Positions 43,475-53,606 of a stretch of DNA of 64,000 nt are shown here, one piece after another; position 1 is the first letter of the stretch, and every line of letters begins with the position of its first letter. Source of the DNA: Tsuneonella mangrovi (GTDB lineage: Bacteria > Pseudomonadota > Alphaproteobacteria > Sphingomonadales > Sphingomonadaceae); NCBI RefSeq assembly GCF_002269345.1, contig NZ_CP022889.1, positions 1,488,001-1,552,000 on the forward strand. The letters run 5' to 3'. A program made the position numbers and the translations under genes. The notes beneath the pieces were generated by a model. That model saw nothing but the letters and a program-made list of their open reading frames with translations. It had not been told where the DNA came from and made no database searches.

Positions 43475-43861
43475 ATGACCATGCCCGGTTCGCTGAAGGA
43501 TATGCTCGCGGAAGCCAACGAATGCGTGCCGAAGATTTCCGTCGATGAGGCGCAGCGCCTCGTCAGCGAAGAGGACGCATTGCTGGTCGATGTTCGCGAC
43601 GCACCCGAACTGGCGGCGTCCGGCAAGCTCGCCGATGCCCTGAACGTCTCGCGCGGGATGCTGGAATTCAAGGCCGACAGTGCGAGCCCGTACCACGATC
43701 CCGAATTCCGGACCGATCGACCGATCGTCGTCTATTGTGCGTCGGGCGGGCGCTCGTGCCTGTCGGGCAAGGTGCTCAAGGACCTCGGCTATGCGCGTGT
43801 GTACAACCTGGGCGGGTTCAAGGACGCTGCCGAAACGGGTTTCCCGACGCAGGATTGCTGA
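43475..43861 (+). CDS. rhodanese-domain protein
   Basis: A 128-residue single rhodanese domain: LLVDVRDAPELAASG near residue 32 and the active loop VYCASGGRS with the catalytic Cys near residue 90, followed by LGYARVYNLGGF. It likely transfers sulfane sulfur. I chose ATG 43475 because GGAG is a few bases upstream; the frame reaches back to 43421. Confidence 0.88.
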   Translation: MTMPGSLKDMLAEANECVPKISVDEAQRLVSEEDALLVDVRDAPELAASGKLADALNVSRGMLEFKADSASPYHDPEFRTDRPIVVYCASGGRSCLSGKVLKDLGYARVYNLGGFKDAAETGFPTQDC

Positions 43862-43974
43862 GCCCGCGTCGCAAGGTGGCGCTGACATCCTGAAATCAAA
43901 CGAGCCCCCCCCGGGGCTGGACACAAGACGCTCCAGGCGACAGTCTGCTCCTTGCATTCAGCAGGGGAGGCTCG

Positions 43975-44481
43975 ATGTACCATCCAATTCCAACCGCGCT
44001 GATCGGCGCGCTCTTGCTTGCGGCCATCCCGGGCGCGAGCCAAGCTCAGGCCGAACCGTCCGGCCCAAGCGCGCAAGCCACCGACCGAACGCAGGCTGTC
44101 GTCGCTGAAATCACTGCACTCGAGGGGCAATGGTCCGACGCATTCGTGAACAAGGACATCGACTTCATCGAGCGGATCGTCGCGCCCGATTTCATGCTCG
44201 CCATCTTTGAAGGCCGACCGATCATCGTCCCGCGCAAATACTGGATGATGAACACTCGCAAGTGGGACATCCAGGCCTTCTCGGCGAAAGTGCTCGACGT
44301 TGCCGTGGCGGGAGACACCGCGGTTGCCACCGTCGAAGGCAGCTGGCAGGTGGCGGACGAAGGAAAACTGATCCGCGACGACAGTTTCTTCCTCACCGAT
44401 ACATGGGTGAAGAAAGGCGACAGCTGGCAAGTAATCCGCCGCCACTCGCAGACTACCGAGGATCGGATGGAGCGGGATTAA
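43975..44481 (+). CDS. exported DUF4440/SnoaL-like protein
   Basis: A 168-residue protein with a signal peptide (cleavage near ASQAQA, residue 25) and an NTF2-like domain (TALEGQWSDAFVNKDIDFIERIVAPDF, then VKKGDSWQVIRRHSQ) typical of DUF4440. The role is unknown; it would be periplasmic. GGGGAGG precedes the ATG. It stands at the left edge of a lower-GC patch. Confidence 0.75.
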   Translation: MYHPIPTALIGALLLAAIPGASQAQAEPSGPSAQATDRTQAVVAEITALEGQWSDAFVNKDIDFIERIVAPDFMLAIFEGRPIIVPRKYWMMNTRKWDIQAFSAKVLDVAVAGDTAVATVEGSWQVADEGKLIRDDSFFLTDTWVKKGDSWQVIRRHSQTTEDRMERD

Positions 44482-44558
44482 TCGAGGCAAGCGGCAGGAC
44501 CGGGGAGGATGGCGGACTGACCACGCAATGCAAGCAGTGAAAACCTGCAACCGTCGAT

Positions 44559-45383
44559 CTATGCCACGCCCATCAACTTCGGCACCGTCGCGAACCACCA
44601 GCTTGAATTCCACAACATCCGGATGATCACGATCGAGATCGCCATCAGTCCCAGCCAGATGACATAGGCCCGGTGGATCCGGCGCAGGCGGACCATGTCC
44701 CAGACAAACATCGGCGTCACGATAAGGATGGGATACAGGTCGACCGTCAACGGGTCGTCGGGCAGGGTCGAGGGCAGCCAACCGATTCGCACAGTCGCCG
44801 CTGTCAGCAGGACCGTTGTTGCAAGGATCATCATGCGCTTGTGGAACGCGGGATCCTTCGATCGATAGTGCAACCCAAGCCCGATCAGGATCGGGAAGAG
44901 GATACCCGGCCTGATCAGGTAAAGGGTCGCCCTGTCATCGAAAATTGTCTCGGGCAGTATAACGCCAGGCGGCAAGTGCGGATGCGCTGCCAGTGCCTGC
45001 GCCAGATGTTCGGAATACATCGTGGGAACGAGCACGATTCCCGTCACTACGATCGCAGGAGCGAGAACTACTGCGATAACGCCAAGCTGCATGTGCCAAC
45101 GCGGTTTGCCGGTCGCCATAAGGATCGTTTGCGCGAGCAGCAGCACGATCCATGCGCCCATCAACGCGGCATGAACATGAAGCACGATCGGGAGCGGGGG
45201 CCTCGCACCGGTTTCCACCGCGCGGACGAGCCTGATCGAATCCGGCACGAAGCCCGACAGCACTGTCGCGAGTATCAGCGACGCCATGAAGACCCAGATC
45301 CAGCGATCGACGAGTTGCGACACAGGTGTTTTACCGGAAGGCCGACGGATCGGCTCTTGTCCGGATTCCGAGATGCTGGTCAT
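44559..45383 (-). CDS. multi-pass membrane protein, unknown
   Basis: A 274-residue protein with about seven hydrophobic helices. I chose ATG 45383 (MTSISESG); the frame extends to 45506. Seen features include HVHAALMGAWIVLLLAQT and KRMMILATTVLLTAATVR, a pattern resembling the DUF2306 or DUF420-like membrane families, but I am not sure of either. His-rich spots could bind haem. Base composition is lower in GC than the average around it. Confidence 0.7.
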   Translation of the reverse strand: MTSISESGQEPIRRPSGKTPVSQLVDRWIWVFMASLILATVLSGFVPDSIRLVRAVETGARPPLPIVLHVHAALMGAWIVLLLAQTILMATGKPRWHMQLGVIAVVLAPAIVVTGIVLVPTMYSEHLAQALAAHPHLPPGVILPETIFDDRATLYLIRPGILFPILIGLGLHYRSKDPAFHKRMMILATTVLLTAATVRIGWLPSTLPDDPLTVDLYPILIVTPMFVWDMVRLRRIHRAYVIWLGLMAISIVIIRMLWNSSWWFATVPKLMGVA

Positions 45384-45450
45384 CGCGATTATGTCCCCTG
45401 CGCGCCTATAGCAGCAATCCGAGTTCGACGCTTGCTGCCTATTCCCGATG

Positions 45451-46463
45451 TCCGCAACCGGGTCGTTACCAGTCGGTCCGCTTTCGCACCTCGTGCTTCC
45501 AGTCAACTAGGTCCCCATCGGGTTCAAGGCCGCTTCTTGCACCTAAACTGCACTGCGTAACTGCCGCTGCGTGCGTTTCTTAGTTTTTGGTCGCTGTGAC
45601 AAAGATCGCGCTGAGCGGCATTGATGCACCCAGTCGCTCATTCAAGACGTTTTCCATTCGTCCGCATACTGCCTCGGGATCGATTTCGCGCTCGAGCAAT
45701 TCGTTGTGGAGCGGGTTGCCGTAGACAAGTCCCCTCGCAAACAACCCCGGATCGCTCAGGGTCTGAGTGTGGTGCTGGATTTCGACCTCGGAGTTTCCAA
45801 ACCCCGCAAGGTCGAGCGCTTCCCTTATGGTATCTACGTCGTTGTAACTAAAAGGGACCTTGTAGAACGAAGGAGGGTTGTGAGGTACAAACTCAGCGCC
45901 GACTTCGTAAGCAATTTCTGCAAAGGGGTTCTCTGACCAACTGTTCCAGACGCTGAAGAGATATTTTCCACCTGGGTTCAGGACTCTGAGCACCTCTTCG
46001 TAGCTCGCCTGTCGATCGGGATAAAACATGATGCCGAACTGGCAGACCACTGCATCGAACTGGCTATCTTCGAAGGGTAGATCGCAAGCGTCAGCAGCCA
46101 CAAATTCGAGTGCGCCAGCGCCCTCCAGCTTTTTGGCAGCGTAGTCGAGCATAGGCTGATTCAAGTCGGTTACGGTAATCGGGATGCCGGGCGCGAGTTT
46201 ATCGCGAAGGCAACTGGTAACGATCCCTGTTCCGGCAGCAGTTTCAAGAACTGTCCCCGGGTTCAGTCTTGCGCTGCGCTTTGCCATTTGAAGTGCGTAA
46301 AAGTCGAAGATGAAAGGGCCCAAGCCTCGATCATAGTTCTCCGGCACATTGCCCGAGAAACGTTTCTCCAGTCCTGCCATCAGCAAATCCCCTCATCCAA
46401 CGAGGGTTCCTATCATGGATGGCTTGCCCCGGCTAACTTCCGCTATCGGGTCGTTAGCGGAAG
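45451..46463. repeat. hairpin repeats flanking the methyltransferase gene
   Basis: CTTCCGCTA-N9-TAGCGGAAG (46437-46463) is a perfect 9-bp inverted repeat whose loop region includes CGGGTCGTTAG. A related but degenerate sequence TCCGCaaCCGGGTCGTTA occurs at 45451-45468 on the other side of the methyltransferase gene. Both share CGGGTCGTTA in the same orientation. They may be copies of a repeated genomic element at the borders of an acquired gene. Confidence 0.4.
45580..46380 (-). CDS. class I SAM-dependent methyltransferase
   Basis: A 266-residue methyltransferase: VLETAAGTGIVT (SAM loop near residue 44), DLNQPMLDYA (acidic loop), ADACDLPFEDSQFDAVVCQFG and LNPGGKYLFSVW. The substrate is unknown; relatives are ubiquinone/menaquinone-type methylases. 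AGGGG precedes ATG 46380. The DNA is about 55% GC in 45601-45900, well below the flanks, which suggests recent acquisition. Confidence 0.85.
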   Translation of the reverse strand: MAGLEKRFSGNVPENYDRGLGPFIFDFYALQMAKRSARLNPGTVLETAAGTGIVTSCLRDKLAPGIPITVTDLNQPMLDYAAKKLEGAGALEFVAADACDLPFEDSQFDAVVCQFGIMFYPDRQASYEEVLRVLNPGGKYLFSVWNSWSENPFAEIAYEVGAEFVPHNPPSFYKVPFSYNDVDTIREALDLAGFGNSEVEIQHHTQTLSDPGLFARGLVYGNPLHNELLEREIDPEAVCGRMENVLNERLGASMPLSAIFVTATKN

Positions 46464-46687
46464 GACGGCTTTCAGCCTGACGTCACGAATGTAGCCGTTT
46501 CCCGATAACGCTGTCCTACATGCCGTCGGATCGCCATGCCGCGTGCATGGCCGTCGCTTGCATCCCGACCGGAAGATCCGCTCTCCAGAGCACCCACGCC
46601 AAGGCGGTTTTCTTGTTTCAGGACTGTGTTCCATGCGTTCCAGCCGTGGCTGGCGTGCGACGAACCGTTGCCCTTGCGGGGACCCGA
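46387..46687. other. gene-free 301-bp stretch with two hairpins
   Basis: No coding frame here resembles a protein. It contains the CTTCCGCTA inverted repeat (46437-46463) and a second perfect hairpin GCCATGC-N5-GCATGGC (46533-46551). The rest has no recognisable feature; it could be the remnant of an insertion. Confidence 0.5.
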
Positions 46688-47296
46688 TCAGGCCTCCAGT
46701 TCGATGTCCCAGTAGAGCCAGTCGCGCCAGGTTTCGTGAAGGTAGCCGGGCGGGAAGGCCTTGCCGTGCTGGTGGAGCTGCCAGCTGGTCGGGCGGATCG
46801 GGCGAACCTGCAGGTGCATGTGCGCCTGTTGCGGGGTGCGCCCGCCTTTCTTGAGGTTGCACGGCGCGCAGGCGGTGGCGATGTTCTCCCACGTCGTCTT
46901 GCCGCCCATCCGGCGGGGCAGGACGTGGTCGAAGGTCAGGTCCTTCTCGCTGCCGCAATACTGGCAGGCGAAGCGGTCGCGCAGGAACAGGTTGAACCGG
47001 GTGAAGGCGGGAAACTCGCTCGGCTTCACGTATTGCCGCAGCGCGATCACGCTCGGGATCTTCATGTCGAGCGAAGGCGAATGGACCTCGCGGTCGTAGC
47101 ACTCGACGATGTCCACCCGTTCGAGGAATACCGCCTTGATCGCGGTCTGCCACGGCCACAGGCTGAGCGGATAGTACGACAGCGGAGTGTAGTCCGCGTT
47201 GAGCACCAGCGCGGGGCACGAGCGCAAGTTGCGCGTCGGATCCTCGTCGGCGCTGCGAAAGCGCGCGGCCTTTTCGATCAGTTCGGCTTTGAACAC
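46688..47296 (-). CDS. HNH endonuclease family protein
   Basis: A 202-residue protein with an N-terminal domain of the 'RRXRR/HNH' type (VLNADYTPLSYYPLSLWPWQ near residue 31) and a zinc-containing HNH motif (CQYCG near residue 111, LTFDHVLPRRMGGKT, CAPCNLKKGGRTP). This family is widespread as a single-copy housekeeping gene in proteobacteria; the function is unclear. The start is GTG 47296, preceded by GGAGGG. Confidence 0.88.
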   Translation of the reverse strand: MFKAELIEKAARFRSADEDPTRNLRSCPALVLNADYTPLSYYPLSLWPWQTAIKAVFLERVDIVECYDREVHSPSLDMKIPSVIALRQYVKPSEFPAFTRFNLFLRDRFACQYCGSEKDLTFDHVLPRRMGGKTTWENIATACAPCNLKKGGRTPQQAHMHLQVRPIRPTSWQLHQHGKAFPPGYLHETWRDWLYWDIELEA

Positions 47297-47435
47297 TCTT
47301 GCGTGCCCTCCCTGATTGATCCGAAGGGAGCATTTGCCGATTCACGCGTCAAGACTGTTACAATCGCACAATCCACAGCAAGGGCTGCGTCTTTCTCCAT
47401 TTGCGCCGAAGAGCGGTGTGGCTAGGCTGACGAGG

Positions 47436-48257
47436 ATGGAAACCACCCGCTTCGCCCCCAGCCCGAACGGATCGCTGCACCTGGGCCATGCCTATTCGGC
47501 GATCGTCGCGCACGACCTTGCGGCCGAACGCGATGGACGGTTCCTGGTCCGGCTCGAAGATATCGACGGCGCACGCTCGCGCCCCGAGCTGGCGGAGGAG
47601 TTTGCCGCAGACCTCGCATGGCTGGGTCTCGAATGGACCGATGTTCCCGCGCAATCGACCCGGCTGGCGACCTACGCCGCTGCTGCCGAACGGCTCAAGG
47701 CAACGGGACTGCTCTATCCGTGCCAGTGCACCCGCGCCGAGATTGCCGCCGCCGCCACCGAACACGGCCCCGAAGGCCCGCTCTATCCCGGCACCTGCCG
47801 CGGGCGGCCGGTCGATCCCGAAGGCGCGGCATGGCGGCTCGACGTCAGCAAGGCGATCGCGCAAACCGGACCGCTCGAATGGATCGACGAGGTCGCCGGA
47901 CCTCAGCACGCCCGGCCCGAACTGCTCGGCGATGTGGTGCTGGTGCGCAAAGATGCCCCGGCGAGCTACCACCTCGCCGCCACGCTCGACGATGCTGCCG
48001 ACGGGGTGACGTTGGTGACCCGCGGGAAGGATCTATTCGCCGCGACCCACGTCCACCGGCTGCTCCAGGCGCTGCTCGGCCTTCCCGTTCCGCGCTGGCA
48101 CCACCACGCGTTGCTGCTGGACGATAGCGGACAGAAGCTCGCCAAGCGGCGCGGATCGCCTTCGCTGGCCGATCGCCGGCACGCGGGGGATGACGGGCGG
48201 GCGCTGGCCGATGCGCTGCGATCGAACCGCTTCCCCGCTGGAATTTCGCTCGGCTAG
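47436..48257 (+). CDS. gluQ: glutamyl-queuosine tRNA(Asp) synthetase
   Basis: A 273-residue truncated GluRS-like enzyme that attaches glutamate to queuosine in tRNA(Asp). It has the catalytic domain only: class I HIGH-like HLGHAYSA (near residue 16), a zinc site around CQCTR and CRGRP, and a KMSKS-like KLAKRRG near residue 238. The start at 47436 (METTRFAPSPNG) follows GAGG. The missing anticodon-binding domain distinguishes it from GltX. Confidence 0.93.
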   Translation: METTRFAPSPNGSLHLGHAYSAIVAHDLAAERDGRFLVRLEDIDGARSRPELAEEFAADLAWLGLEWTDVPAQSTRLATYAAAAERLKATGLLYPCQCTRAEIAAAATEHGPEGPLYPGTCRGRPVDPEGAAWRLDVSKAIAQTGPLEWIDEVAGPQHARPELLGDVVLVRKDAPASYHLAATLDDAADGVTLVTRGKDLFAATHVHRLLQALLGLPVPRWHHHALLLDDSGQKLAKRRGSPSLADRRHAGDDGRALADALRSNRFPAGISLG

Positions 48258-48273
48258 CGCCTACATAAGCTCC

Positions 48274-48510
48274 ATGAACGTCTTCCTCACCATCGTCCTC
48301 GTCGTCCTCATGGCGCTCGTCGTCATTTCGCTTGTGCGCGGGATCATCGCGTTCCTCAGGAGCACGCGCGAAGATATCGACCGCGGCGGCGATGGCACCG
48401 GTGCGACCGAGATGCAGCTGCTGCAGAACAAGATGATGTTCAACCGCGTGAAGTACCAGGCGCTGGCGATCCTGGTGATCATCATCATGCTGGGAATGTC
48501 GCGCGGCTGA
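48274..48510 (+). CDS. HIG1-domain twin-transmembrane protein
   Basis: A 78-residue protein with two membrane helices (residues 3-26 and 59-77) separated by a polar loop with QLLQNKMMFNRVKYQ, the HIG1 pattern. Relatives in mitochondria assist cytochrome oxidase assembly; in bacteria the role is inferred only. It lies between gluQ and the cobalamin adenosyltransferase gene with short gaps. Confidence 0.87.
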   Translation: MNVFLTIVLVVLMALVVISLVRGIIAFLRSTREDIDRGGDGTGATEMQLLQNKMMFNRVKYQALAILVIIIMLGMSRG

Positions 48511-48529
48511 CCGGCGCGCACAGCGCCCG

Positions 48530-49099
48530 ATGGTCAAGCTCAACAAGATCTACACCCGCACCGGTGACGATGGCACCACCGGCCTCGTCGATGGTTCGCG
48601 AACCGCCAAATCGTCCGCCCGGATGGAAGCGATCGGGACGGTCGACGAAGCGAACAGCGCGCTCGGGCTGGTCGCTGCGGAACTGGCGCAGAGCCACCAC
48701 GCCGCAGCGGTCGCGCATGTCCAGAACGACCTGTTCGACCTCGGCGCGGACCTTGCGACGCCGGGTGACGACTTTGCACCGTCCGACATGGCCTTGCGGA
48801 TGGTCGCGGCGCAGACCGACTGGCTCGAAGCGCAGATCGACGCTGCCACCGAACGGCTCGAACCGCTGACCAGCTTCGTCCTGCCAGGCGGAAGCGAAGC
48901 ATCGGCGAAGGTCCACCTGGCGCGCGCAATCGTCCGCCGCGCGGAACGCACGATGGTGGTGCTGGCAGCCAGCGAGCCGGTCAACCCGGCGGCGCTGGCC
49001 TATATCAACCGCCTGTCGGACTACCTCTTCCAGCTCGCCCGCCTGCTCAATGACGACGGGCGCGCGGACGTAAAATGGGTTCCCGGCGCAAACCGCTAG
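48530..49099 (+). CDS. cob(I)alamin adenosyltransferase, PduO type
   Basis: A 189-residue enzyme making adenosylcobalamin from cob(I)alamin and ATP. The N-terminal ATP-binding motif KIYTRTGDDGTTGL (residues 6-19) and SARMEAIGTVDEANSALG, plus the C-terminal RRAERTMVVLA and NRLSDYLFQLAR, are the PduO features. It is probably in an operon with the HIG1 gene upstream. Confidence 0.94.
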   Translation: MVKLNKIYTRTGDDGTTGLVDGSRTAKSSARMEAIGTVDEANSALGLVAAELAQSHHAAAVAHVQNDLFDLGADLATPGDDFAPSDMALRMVAAQTDWLEAQIDAATERLEPLTSFVLPGGSEASAKVHLARAIVRRAERTMVVLAASEPVNPAALAYINRLSDYLFQLARLLNDDGRADVKWVPGANR

Positions 49100-49161
49100 C
49101 CAAGCCGCGCCGCGCCCGCTAACCCGCGCGCTTTGCTGCAAGTGCGAAGGGAAGTGCGGAC

Positions 49162-50031
49162 ATGATCACGATCGGCGTCATCGGAGCGGGTCAGATGGGT
49201 TCGGGCATCGCGCAAGTGGTCGCGCAGCACGGGATGAAGGTGCTGCTGTCCGATATCGATCTCGCCGCTGCCGAAAAGGGCAAGGCGGGCATCGACAAGG
49301 CGCTCGCCAAGCTGGTCGGGCGCGGCAAGCTCGAAGCCGCCGATGCCGAAGCCGCACTCTCGCGGATCGATCCGCTGGCAGACCTCGCACCGATGGCCGA
49401 TGCGGCGTTCATCATCGAAGCGGCGACCGAACGCGCCGATATCAAGCGCGGCATCTTCGAAGCCGCCGGCAAGTTCCTGGCATCTGACGCGATCATGGCG
49501 AGCAACACCAGCTCGATCCCGATCACCCGGATGGCCAACTGGACGCCCGATCCGGCGCGGTTCATCGGACTGCACTTCTTCAATCCGGTACCCGTGATGG
49601 GCCTGATCGAAGTCATCCCGGGCCTCGCCACCGCACCCGACACCGTCGCCCGCACCCGCGAGCTTGCCAGGAACCTCGGCAAGGAAGTGGTCGAAGTGCA
49701 GGATGAACCGGGCTTCGTGGTCAACCGTATTCTCGTGCCGATGCTCAACGAAGCGGTGTTCGTGCTCGGGCAAGGCACCGCCAGTATCGAGGATATCGAC
49801 AAGGGTTGCCGGATCGGCCTCAACCACCCGATGGGCCCGCTCGAGCTGGCCGATTTCGTCGGGCTCGACACCTGTCTCGAAATCATCCGGGTGCTTTACG
49901 AGACGACCGGCGACAGCAAGTATCGCCCCGCTCCGTTGCTGGTAAAATATGTCGAAGCCGGATGGGTCGGGCGCAAGGCCGGGCGCGGTTTCTACGATTA
50001 TTCTGGCGAAGTTCCGGTCCCGACGCGCTGA
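49162..50031 (+). CDS. hbd: 3-hydroxybutyryl-CoA dehydrogenase
   Basis: A 289-residue NAD(P)-dependent enzyme that interconverts 3-hydroxyacyl-CoA and acetoacetyl-CoA. Rossmann [10 protein letters not shown] (residues 8-17), [11 protein letters not shown] near residue 112, catalytic HFFNPVPVM near residue 138 and [11 protein letters not shown] are intact. It may feed acetoacetyl-CoA chemistry that also involves scoAB. AAGGGAAG precedes the start; it converges with the DUF202 gene. Confidence 0.93.
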   Translation: MITIGVIGAGQMGSGIAQVVAQHGMKVLLSDIDLAAAEKGKAGIDKALAKLVGRGKLEAADAEAALSRIDPLADLAPMADAAFIIEAATERADIKRGIFEAAGKFLASDAIMASNTSSIPITRMANWTPDPARFIGLHFFNPVPVMGLIEVIPGLATAPDTVARTRELARNLGKEVVEVQDEPGFVVNRILVPMLNEAVFVLGQGTASIEDIDKGCRIGLNHPMGPLELADFVGLDTCLEIIRVLYETTGDSKYRPAPLLVKYVEAGWVGRKAGRGFYDYSGEVPVPTR

Positions 50032-50040
50032 ACCGGAACG

Positions 50041-50454
50041 CTAGCTGAGGCCGATCGCCCCCGGCTTGAGGACCCACATCCCGACGATCAACACGATCGA
50101 ACCGAAGATGACTGCGTAGGCGAGCAACCGGAACAGCATCGGCGATTCGCTATCGAGCATATGCGGGTGCAAGCGCTTGAGCGTCGCGGAAGTCCGCCGC
50201 TCGACGAAGTACGCCAGCACCGCCCCTGCAGCGATGAACACGGTCGCAATCGCGCGGGGAAGCCACCACGGCTCTAGATCGCCGAATACTGCGCGAAAGG
50301 CGAGTCCGATGCCGATCGCGGCAAACGACGTGCGAATCCAGCCGGCAAAGGTCCGCTCGACCGCCATGATGTTGCGGTCCTCGGCGAGATCGGTGCGTTC
50401 CTGCGCCAGCGAATTGTTGCTGTGCGGATCGTAGGTGTCAGGGGTTTCCGCCAT
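50041..50454 (-). CDS. DUF202 (YidH-like) membrane protein
   Basis: A 137-residue inner-membrane protein with three helices (about 40-58, 65-82 and 112-130). The DUF202 mark is RNIMAVERTFAGWIRT just before helix one. I chose ATG 50454; the frame extends upstream. It overlaps the previous minus-strand gene by 17 bp. Function unknown. Confidence 0.87.
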   Translation of the reverse strand: MAETPDTYDPHSNNSLAQERTDLAEDRNIMAVERTFAGWIRTSFAAIGIGLAFRAVFGDLEPWWLPRAIATVFIAAGAVLAYFVERRTSATLKRLHPHMLDSESPMLFRLLAYAVIFGSIVLIVGMWVLKPGAIGLS

Positions 50455-50839
50455 TGGGCGGCAGGTTAGCACCATCAGGGGCCGGGGCAACGCTTGCATC
50501 GGGATTCTCGACCGGAGACTGTCCTTCGATGACGGTGCCTTCGTCATCGGTCATCGCATCGGGCGGCGTCGGATCGATCCCGGCAGTATCGTCGATCAGG
50601 TCGTCGTTGTCAGACCATTCGACGACAGTGCTGTCATCGCTCGGCGCGCTCGCATCGACATTCGCACCATCGCGCGGACCGGCCGCCAGACCGTCCACCG
50701 GTTGACTGGCGTCAGACGGCTTCTGCCCAGTGACAGCGCTGGCTACGCCGTCTCTGCCCATAAACGCAACGACCCCCGCCGCGAGAATCACGACGAAGAA
50801 CAACGCTCCCCAGCGCTTGATGAAACTGTGCTCGGGCAT
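50438..50839 (-). CDS. membrane-anchored Asp/Pro-rich protein
   Basis: A 133-residue protein with one N-terminal membrane helix (residues 11-27) and then a disordered Asp/Pro/Ala-rich region rich in DD and SD pairs. No domain recognised. It lies between mutS (23 bp upstream) and the DUF202 gene, both on the same strand, with a 17-bp overlap to the latter, which supports it being real. Confidence 0.65.
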   Translation of the reverse strand: MPEHSFIKRWGALFFVVILAAGVVAFMGRDGVASAVTGQKPSDASQPVDGLAAGPRDGANVDASAPSDDSTVVEWSDNDDLIDDTAGIDPTPPDAMTDDEGTVIEGQSPVENPDASVAPAPDGANLPPNGGNP

Positions 50840-50862
50840 CAGCGCAGGATAGGCGCCAAGCG

Positions 50863-53487
50863 TTAATGTTCGCTTTCGTCTGCCGTGCGCTTCAATTCGT
50901 ACAGCAGATCAAGTGCTTCGCGCGGCGAAAGCGCGTCGACATCGACGCCTTGGAGGCGCTCGCGCAGCGGATCGTCGGGCTCACCCGGCTCCGATGCCGC
51001 AGCCGCGAACAAGGGCAGGTCGCCGAGGCCAACTGCCAGTCCACCGGTCTCGGCGCGGCCCTTCTCGAGCCGGTCGAGCACCGATTTGGCCCGCGCAACA
51101 ACCTCTTTGGGAACTCCCGCCAGCCGCGCGACGGCGAGACCATAGCTGCGGTCCGCCGCACCTTCCGCCAGTTCGTGGAGCAGCACCAGCTCCCCCTTCC
51201 ACTCGCGTGCGCGGACATGGTGCAAGCTCAGCGCATCGCAAGTCTCCGCCAGCCGCCCCAGTTCGTGGTAGTGGGTCGCGAACAGGCAGCGGCAACGGTT
51301 GGTTTCGTGGACTGCCTCGACCACCGCCCACGCCAGCGCCAACCCGTCGTAAGTCGACGTGCCGCGCCCGACTTCGTCGAGGATCACGAAACTGCGCTCG
51401 CTCGCCTGCGCGAGGATCGCGGCGGTTTCGACCATTTCGACCATGAACGTCGAGCGCCCGCGCGCGAGGTTGTCGCTCGCGCCGACCCGACTGAACAACC
51501 GGTCGCAAACGCCGATCGTCGCCGATGTGGCGGGCACGAACCCGCCGGCCTGCGCGAGCAGCACGATCAACGCATTCTGCCGAAGGAAGGTCGACTTGCC
51601 GCCCATGTTGGGGCCGCCGATCAGCCATAACCGGTCGTCGGGCGAAAGCGCGCAGTCGTTGGCCACGAACCGCTCGCCATTGGCAGCCAGTGCGGCCTCG
51701 ACCACCGGATGCCGTCCGGCCTCGATCCTCAGCAATGGCTCGGCCACGATCTCCGGGCGCGCCCAGTCACCTTCCGCTGCGCGTTCGGCATGGCTGGCCG
51801 CAACATCGATCCGGGCAAGCGCAGCGGCGGTCGCGGCGATCGCCTCGCGCTCGGTATCGACGCGTTCCACCAGCAGCGCGAAGTGCGCTTCTTCGGCTGC
51901 GAGCGCATGGCCCCCGGCCTCTGCGATTCGGCTCGCTTCCTCGTGGAGGCTGAGCGAATTGAACCGCACTGCGCCGGCCATCGTCTGACGATGGGTGAAG
52001 CCGCTGTCGGGCGCCATCAACGCATCGCCATGCTTCGCAGGCACTTCAATGAAGTAGCCGAGCACGCCGTTGTGCTTGATCTTGAGCGCCGCGATCCCGG
52101 TTTCGTCGCGGTATTTCGCCTCGAGTGCAGCGATCGCACGGCGGGCATTGCCCGAAACCTGGCGCAGTTCGTCGAGCGCGGCGTCGTAGCCCTCAGCGAT
52201 ATATCCTCCACCGTGCCGTTCGGTCGGCGGCGAGGCGACCAGCGCGCGCTGCATCAGGTCGACCAAAGCGCCATGCCCGGCGAGACGCGGCAGCAGTTCA
52301 TCGAGCAGCGCCGGGCGATCGGATTGGGACAAGAGGTAGTCGTGGATCGCCCGTGCTTCGGCGAGCCCGTCGCGCACCTGCCCGAGATCGCGCGGGCTGC
52401 CGCGCCCGGCGACGATCCGCCCAAGCGCGCGGCCGATATCGGGCAATCCGCGCAGCGCAGTGCGCAGGTCGTTGCGGAGCAACGGATCGCCGTGCAGCCA
52501 GCCGACCAGCGCCAGTCGCGCTTCGATCCGCGCCCGATCGGTCAGTGGCGAAGCGAGGTCTTCCGCCAGTTGCCGCGCCCCGGCCCCGGTCGAGCAGCGA
52601 TCGATCGCAGCAACCAGCGACCCGGCGCGACTGCCTTGCTGCGACAGGAGGATCTCCAGGCTCGCGCGGGTCGCTTCATCCATTGCCAGCGTACTTCCAC
52701 CCGCCCGCGCGACCGGAGGCAGCAACAGCGGCAGGGTTCCGCGCCCGACATGGTCGAGATAGCCGATCAAACCGCCTGCCGCCGCGAGCATCGCGCGGCT
52801 GAAATCGCCCAGTCCATCGAGTGTAGCGAGGCCGTGCACGGCACGCAGCCTTGCATCCCCTTCGTCGCTCGCAAACTGGTGTCGCCCGCGCGCGATTGCG
52901 CCATCGGGCGCGCCGTCCCAATCCTCGGGCACGACGACTTCGCTCGGGCCGAGCCGGGCAAGCACGGCTCCAAGTGCAGCGGGTCCGCAATCCTCCAGTT
53001 CCATCCGCCCGGTCGATATATCTACGCTGGCGACGCCGCAGGTCCCGCGCACTTCGCACACCGCGGCAAGCACGTTCGCACGGCGCGGCTCGAGCAAAGA
53101 CTCTTCGGTCAGCGTACCTGCGGTGACGAACCGCACGATGTCGCGCCCGACCAGCGCTTTCGACACCGGCGTGCCTTCGCGCTTGGCGCGGGCCTTGGCT
53201 TCCTCGGGCGTTTCGACCTGCTCGGCAATAGCGACCCGGTGCCCGGCCTTGATCAGCCGCGCGAGGTATCCTTCGGCCGAATGGACCGGCACCCCGCACA
53301 TCGGGATCGCTTCGCCGCCGTGCTCGCCCCGACTGGTCAATGCGATGTCGAGCGTCTGCGATGCCGCCTTGGCATCGTCGAAGAACAATTCGAAGAAATC
53401 GCCCATTCGGTAGAACAGCAAGCAATCGCCTGCCTCGGCCTTGAGCGCGAGGTACTGCTGCATCATCGGGGTGACTTTGGCCGCCAT
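50863..53487 (-). CDS. mutS: DNA mismatch repair protein
   Basis: An 874-residue mismatch-recognition ATPase. The N-terminal mismatch-binding motif with GDFFELF (near residue 29) is intact, as are the connector, core and clamp domains and the ATPase: Walker [11 protein letters not shown] (near residue 625), [18 protein letters not shown] and THYHEL. The C-terminal dimerisation part is present. It is divergent from maeB across a 119-bp gap. Confidence 0.97.
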   Translation of the reverse strand: MAAKVTPMMQQYLALKAEAGDCLLFYRMGDFFELFFDDAKAASQTLDIALTSRGEHGGEAIPMCGVPVHSAEGYLARLIKAGHRVAIAEQVETPEEAKARAKREGTPVSKALVGRDIVRFVTAGTLTEESLLEPRRANVLAAVCEVRGTCGVASVDISTGRMELEDCGPAALGAVLARLGPSEVVVPEDWDGAPDGAIARGRHQFASDEGDARLRAVHGLATLDGLGDFSRAMLAAAGGLIGYLDHVGRGTLPLLLPPVARAGGSTLAMDEATRASLEILLSQQGSRAGSLVAAIDRCSTGAGARQLAEDLASPLTDRARIEARLALVGWLHGDPLLRNDLRTALRGLPDIGRALGRIVAGRGSPRDLGQVRDGLAEARAIHDYLLSQSDRPALLDELLPRLAGHGALVDLMQRALVASPPTERHGGGYIAEGYDAALDELRQVSGNARRAIAALEAKYRDETGIAALKIKHNGVLGYFIEVPAKHGDALMAPDSGFTHRQTMAGAVRFNSLSLHEEASRIAEAGGHALAAEEAHFALLVERVDTEREAIAATAAALARIDVAASHAERAAEGDWARPEIVAEPLLRIEAGRHPVVEAALAANGERFVANDCALSPDDRLWLIGGPNMGGKSTFLRQNALIVLLAQAGGFVPATSATIGVCDRLFSRVGASDNLARGRSTFMVEMVETAAILAQASERSFVILDEVGRGTSTYDGLALAWAVVEAVHETNRCRCLFATHYHELGRLAETCDALSLHHVRAREWKGELVLLHELAEGAADRSYGLAVARLAGVPKEVVARAKSVLDRLEKGRAETGGLAVGLGDLPLFAAAASEPGEPDDPLRERLQGVDVDALSPREALDLLYELKRTADESEH

Positions 53488-53606
53488 CGCGATGGGGTTA
53501 GCGGGAGGAGCGATGATTCGGAACGGGAGGTATCGGCGCTTTCCCCTGTTGCCGACGCGAGAGTTCCGTTAGGGCACGCGGGCATTCACACACGAAAGGT
53601 GCCGCT

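Noticed and set aside
43901-43918. AGCCCC-CCCC-GGGGCT hairpin after the rhodanese gene
   Set aside because: Short stem with a C-only loop and no T-run, so not called as a terminator.
46443-47345. 300-codon frame overlapping the HNH gene on the same strand
   Set aside because: Out-of-frame shadow; the HNH motifs lie in the other frame and this one is Arg/Pro-rich without a domain.
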